From contig JAEPRB010000026.1 of the NCBI GenBank assembly GCA_016758965.1, positions 124,001 through 188,000 of the forward strand: a DNA stretch of 64,000 bases. Reading direction: 5' to 3'. Position numbers and translations under genes: made by a program. This DNA is from Circinella minor (Eukaryota; Mucoromycota; Mucoromycetes; Mucorales; Lichtheimiaceae). The notes under the pieces are model-generated. The model saw only the letters and a list, made by a program, of their open reading frames with translations. It did no database searches and was not told the DNA's origin. The first letter of the stretch is position 1. Each line of letters begins with the position of its first letter. Below are positions 61,154 through 64,000 of this stretch, piece by piece.

Positions 61154-63138
61154 TAAGGTGCTGCACAAAAAAAGAAGAGCCGGATTCAAACCAAGAAAAG
61201 TCAAAACGGTTCTTTGGAAGGAACCCATTGAAGCCGACTCTATTCTAGAAAAGGAGAACTGAAAAGGTGTCATTATAGTTAAGATTTTAGCATTATGTCG
61301 GAGAAACATTAATTGCGAAAATAAAGTATAAAGATTGAGAATGTAGGGTTTTTTTTTTGTATAAATAAGTATAAAATATTAAAGAACAAAAACATGCGCG
61401 TTTTCTTGAATATGTATTAAAAAAAAAGGTATCTTTTTTTTTGGCATGCCGGAGTTTTTTTTCTTGCATAATCACTTTTACGATTGTAACAATAATTCTT
61501 TTCTACAGATCAAGCAATAATAATGTTTTAGATTTCATTAATGCGACTATTATTTATATTAAGATAATTACTTTTACAGATATAACAGGAGTAACACGAC
61601 GGCCTTTCTTTTTATATATAAACATTTACTTTTATGAATATAACAAATGTACTTTTTTTTCTTCCATTTAACATGGCTGTTACTCACTTATTCATTTAAA
61701 CGAAAGATTTAAATTTTATTGGTTCTTTATAGATATTGGATGTGCTTTATCAAATAAGACCCGCACTGAGAAATACCACAGGTATTTTCAATGGTTTCTA
61801 TGTCGCCGTTGAAAATACTAAAATTAATTCAAGACCCAATCTTAATTTTTCAGACCCAAACCTAAATATTATAGCACTTAATTTTTTGGTCAGGTGTGCT
61901 TAAAGGCCTCAAAGTGAAAAGGTTAAGTTGCCCAAATAAAAACCAAATTGTTACTCAAACCGAGTTGCCGTCTAAATGTAACATTAAAAACAAATAATTA
62001 CTGTCTTTTCATGTATTAATAAAAGCTATAGTCTACCCACTTCTTGTGTACATTACGATATAGTGAGAAAAGATAATATTTTTAAGATTTATATCGAGAT
62101 TACCTCATATAGTATCCTTTTGAGATACCTATAGCATTTCCCATAATTTTTTTTTAATGTGGGAGTCGTGTTTTTTTAACGACTGCACTAACGGCAGTGT
62201 GTATCAAATATCAGTGTCAAATTAATTCTACTACCATTATCATAACTGTAGATGGATAGTATTGGCTAATAACAGCAGAAAACAAATATTGGTGCAATAG
62301 TTAGCAACAAATAATTATTGTAGAGTATGTTTTTAAATGTTTTCACATAATAATGAACTATTCATTTTGTTGTTCTATGCTTCACGTTAAATAGAAACAA
62401 CCCGTACTCATGATAAAACTACAGCAAATGACATGATATCCTGATACCGACGCCTTACGTATGCATCAAGAATAGTTATACAATTTATGGACTACTTTGT
62501 GCTCACAGATCATTTGGATTTGTGTGCTGGAATATTATAGTTGATTAAGGAAACTCAACATAGCACTCTACTTGGCATATTAAAATCTAGTTCTTTAAAT
62601 GGCAAAAAACATAGGAAGTAACAGTAGAAAATCAATCAACAATGGTGTTATGATATATAAATATTAGTAGTAAAAGGGTTGTAATATCTCTAGTAATACT
62701 CTTTATAATCTTATGTATAGTGGACGTCGTCGTCTGATACTTACTATTATTTTAAACAATTTTTTATTAACCTTTTCATTTTACTCAATAGAAGTACCCA
62801 TCGTGAAGTTTGAACTATCGAATTCTATATCTCTCTTTTCCTATTAAGTTCATACGTAATAATAAAAACCACTTCTTTCCAGTTTGGATGCATTCAGCGC
62901 TCTATACTACTGCCATTTTTCTATCTGATATTATTAATACTCTCAAAAAAACTCATAATAAACAGCTTTTCATCTTGATAATAGTGGAACAAAATATATT
63001 AATGAATTATTATTATTATTATTAAATGTGCGTGTTTGTTGCTTGAAATTTATTTTACAATTGATGAACTTATTACATATGCTAAAGAAAAATAACAAAA
63101 GAGTGAAAGAGAAAGAGAAGAAGAAAATATATAAAAAA
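61154..63138. other. Intergenic 3' of RPC1
   Basis: About 2 kb, A/T-rich. A short GC-containing patch (61,140-61,250) adjoins the recombinase relic and may include its 5' coding or UTR sequence. The rest shows no gene, RNA or clear repeat. Confidence 0.4.
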
Positions 63139-64000
63139 CTATGAGTAGCACAAAAGTTCTCTTGGCTTAGGAAGTTTGGGTTGTGTAGATTCTTGTACAA
63201 GTTTAAAGATACCAGTACCAATAGACATTGGGATACCCATAATGATCTGTTCAGATACACCAACAACGTTATCCTTCTTACTATACAATGCTGCATCAAA
63301 CAAGTGATCAGAAGTCTTTTCGAAAGATGCAATACTGAGAACACTATCTCTCATCTTGGAAATACCGAATCGAGTAATACCCAAAATTTCACCCTAAATG
63401 AGAAGAAAAAAAAACATGAAATATGAATAACGATGGCGATTTGTGCATAAAAACAAACAAACACACATATATATTAATAAATCAATTATTTTTACCTTGG
63501 TTGTCATGATGTCACCCAGCAGGAAGACGTGACGATGATCAATAGTCATACCGTGACTTTCCATAGTCATTTGAATTTCATTAATAATTGTGTTTCTAGA
63601 TAAATACGAGACAATTACATGTTAATAAAAATGTCGGAAAAGTCACTTGAAATAAAGAAGGAAAAGAAAAAAAAAGTCACCTTGCAGCTTCAATACCAAG
63701 TACTTCGCAAATTTCCATAATATGATTTGATGTAGTCTTTTCACCAATAATACCATCTGTAGTCATGACCTTTAACAAACCATAACCTTCCACAAGTAGT
63801 TGTTTAGCTCCTGAACCACCCTCTTTTTCACTGATAACTGCACGCACAACCGTTGGAAGACCCTAAAGGAAACAATAGATATATATCTTATGAGATATAA
63901 ACTGAGAAAAATATATATATAAAACTTAAATTAACATACCGTAATAATAACACTTGGTAAAATACGTTTGATTGCTTTAAGAGTATAGTAGACGGATTCA
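63139..64000 (-). CDS. RPC1: RNA polymerase III largest subunit, C-terminal part (window-truncated)
   Basis: Exons seen are 64000-63940 (continues beyond the window), 63862-63681, 63595-63496 and 63393-63139; the phases fit throughout. The C-terminal part of RPC160/RPC1 is recognisable: [104 protein letters not shown] and [20 protein letters not shown]. The pol III type is chosen because of [11 protein letters not shown] and [14 protein letters not shown], and because there is no heptad CTD. The subunit forms the active-site half of the enzyme that transcribes tRNA and 5S genes. The protein ends shortly after the conserved core ([10 protein letters not shown]). Confidence 0.93.

Overview
This is an AT-rich (roughly 70% A+T) stretch of a eukaryotic nuclear chromosome. 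It looks like a filamentous fungus of the Mucoromycota, probably Mucorales. The reasons are many short introns (about 50-200 nt, GTAAG-type donors and TAG acceptors), closely spaced genes on both strands, long A and T runs, protein families typical of these fungi (Kre2-type mannosyltransferase, SIT siderophore transporter, P450, fumarylacetoacetase), and relics of MULE/FAR1, Ty3, non-LTR and Ndc10/Crypton-like elements. The species cannot be named from sequence alone. Exon joins below were worked out by hand from splice sites, reading phase and protein-family continuity.

Layout. 0-4.4 kb (minus): a multi-pass membrane protein of the DUF3176 type and tRNA-dihydrouridine synthase DUS1. 5.5-10.1 kb (plus): a Kre2/Ktr mannosyltransferase and the ribonucleotide reductase small subunit, which has an unusual cluster of CGCGTC promoter motifs. 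12.2-13.5 kb: a decayed Ty3 fragment. 14.6-22.7 kb (plus): siderophore transporter, Mpv17/Sym1 family protein, a structured non-coding RNA candidate, and a possibly myristoylated methyltransferase. 23.1-29.9 kb (minus): an unknown membrane protein, a GH15 trehalase/glucoamylase-type hydrolase, and fumarylacetoacetase. 31.7-32.9 kb: a dead MULE transposase. 33.3-39.2 kb (plus): U1A/U2B''-like splicing protein, an orphan protein, and methionine-R-sulfoxide reductase. 39.5-42.0 kb (minus): a P450 with two frame breaks. 43.6-53.8 kb (plus): a small hydrophobic protein, a MITE candidate, an old-yellow-enzyme homologue lacking the usual proton-donor tyrosine, a Tvp38/VTT membrane protein, and a very long ITFG2 (KICSTOR) homologue. 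55.3-61.2 kb: tRNA-Ser(AGA) followed by a repeat-rich segment with a broken non-LTR element and a broken Ndc10/Crypton-like recombinase. 63.1-64.0 kb (minus): the 3' end of the RNA polymerase III largest subunit.

There is no operon-like organisation; the genes are unrelated housekeeping and accessory genes. Loose themes are redox and iron biology (RNR2 di-iron enzyme, SIT transporter, MsrB, OYE, P450), RNA metabolism (DUS1, U1A-like, RPC1, tRNA) and the secretory pathway (Ktr, VTT protein). The observations most worth following are the helically phased CGCGTC cluster before RNR2, the structured RNA candidate near 19.8 kb, the Tyr-to-Phe change in the OYE active site, and a fungal ITFG2.
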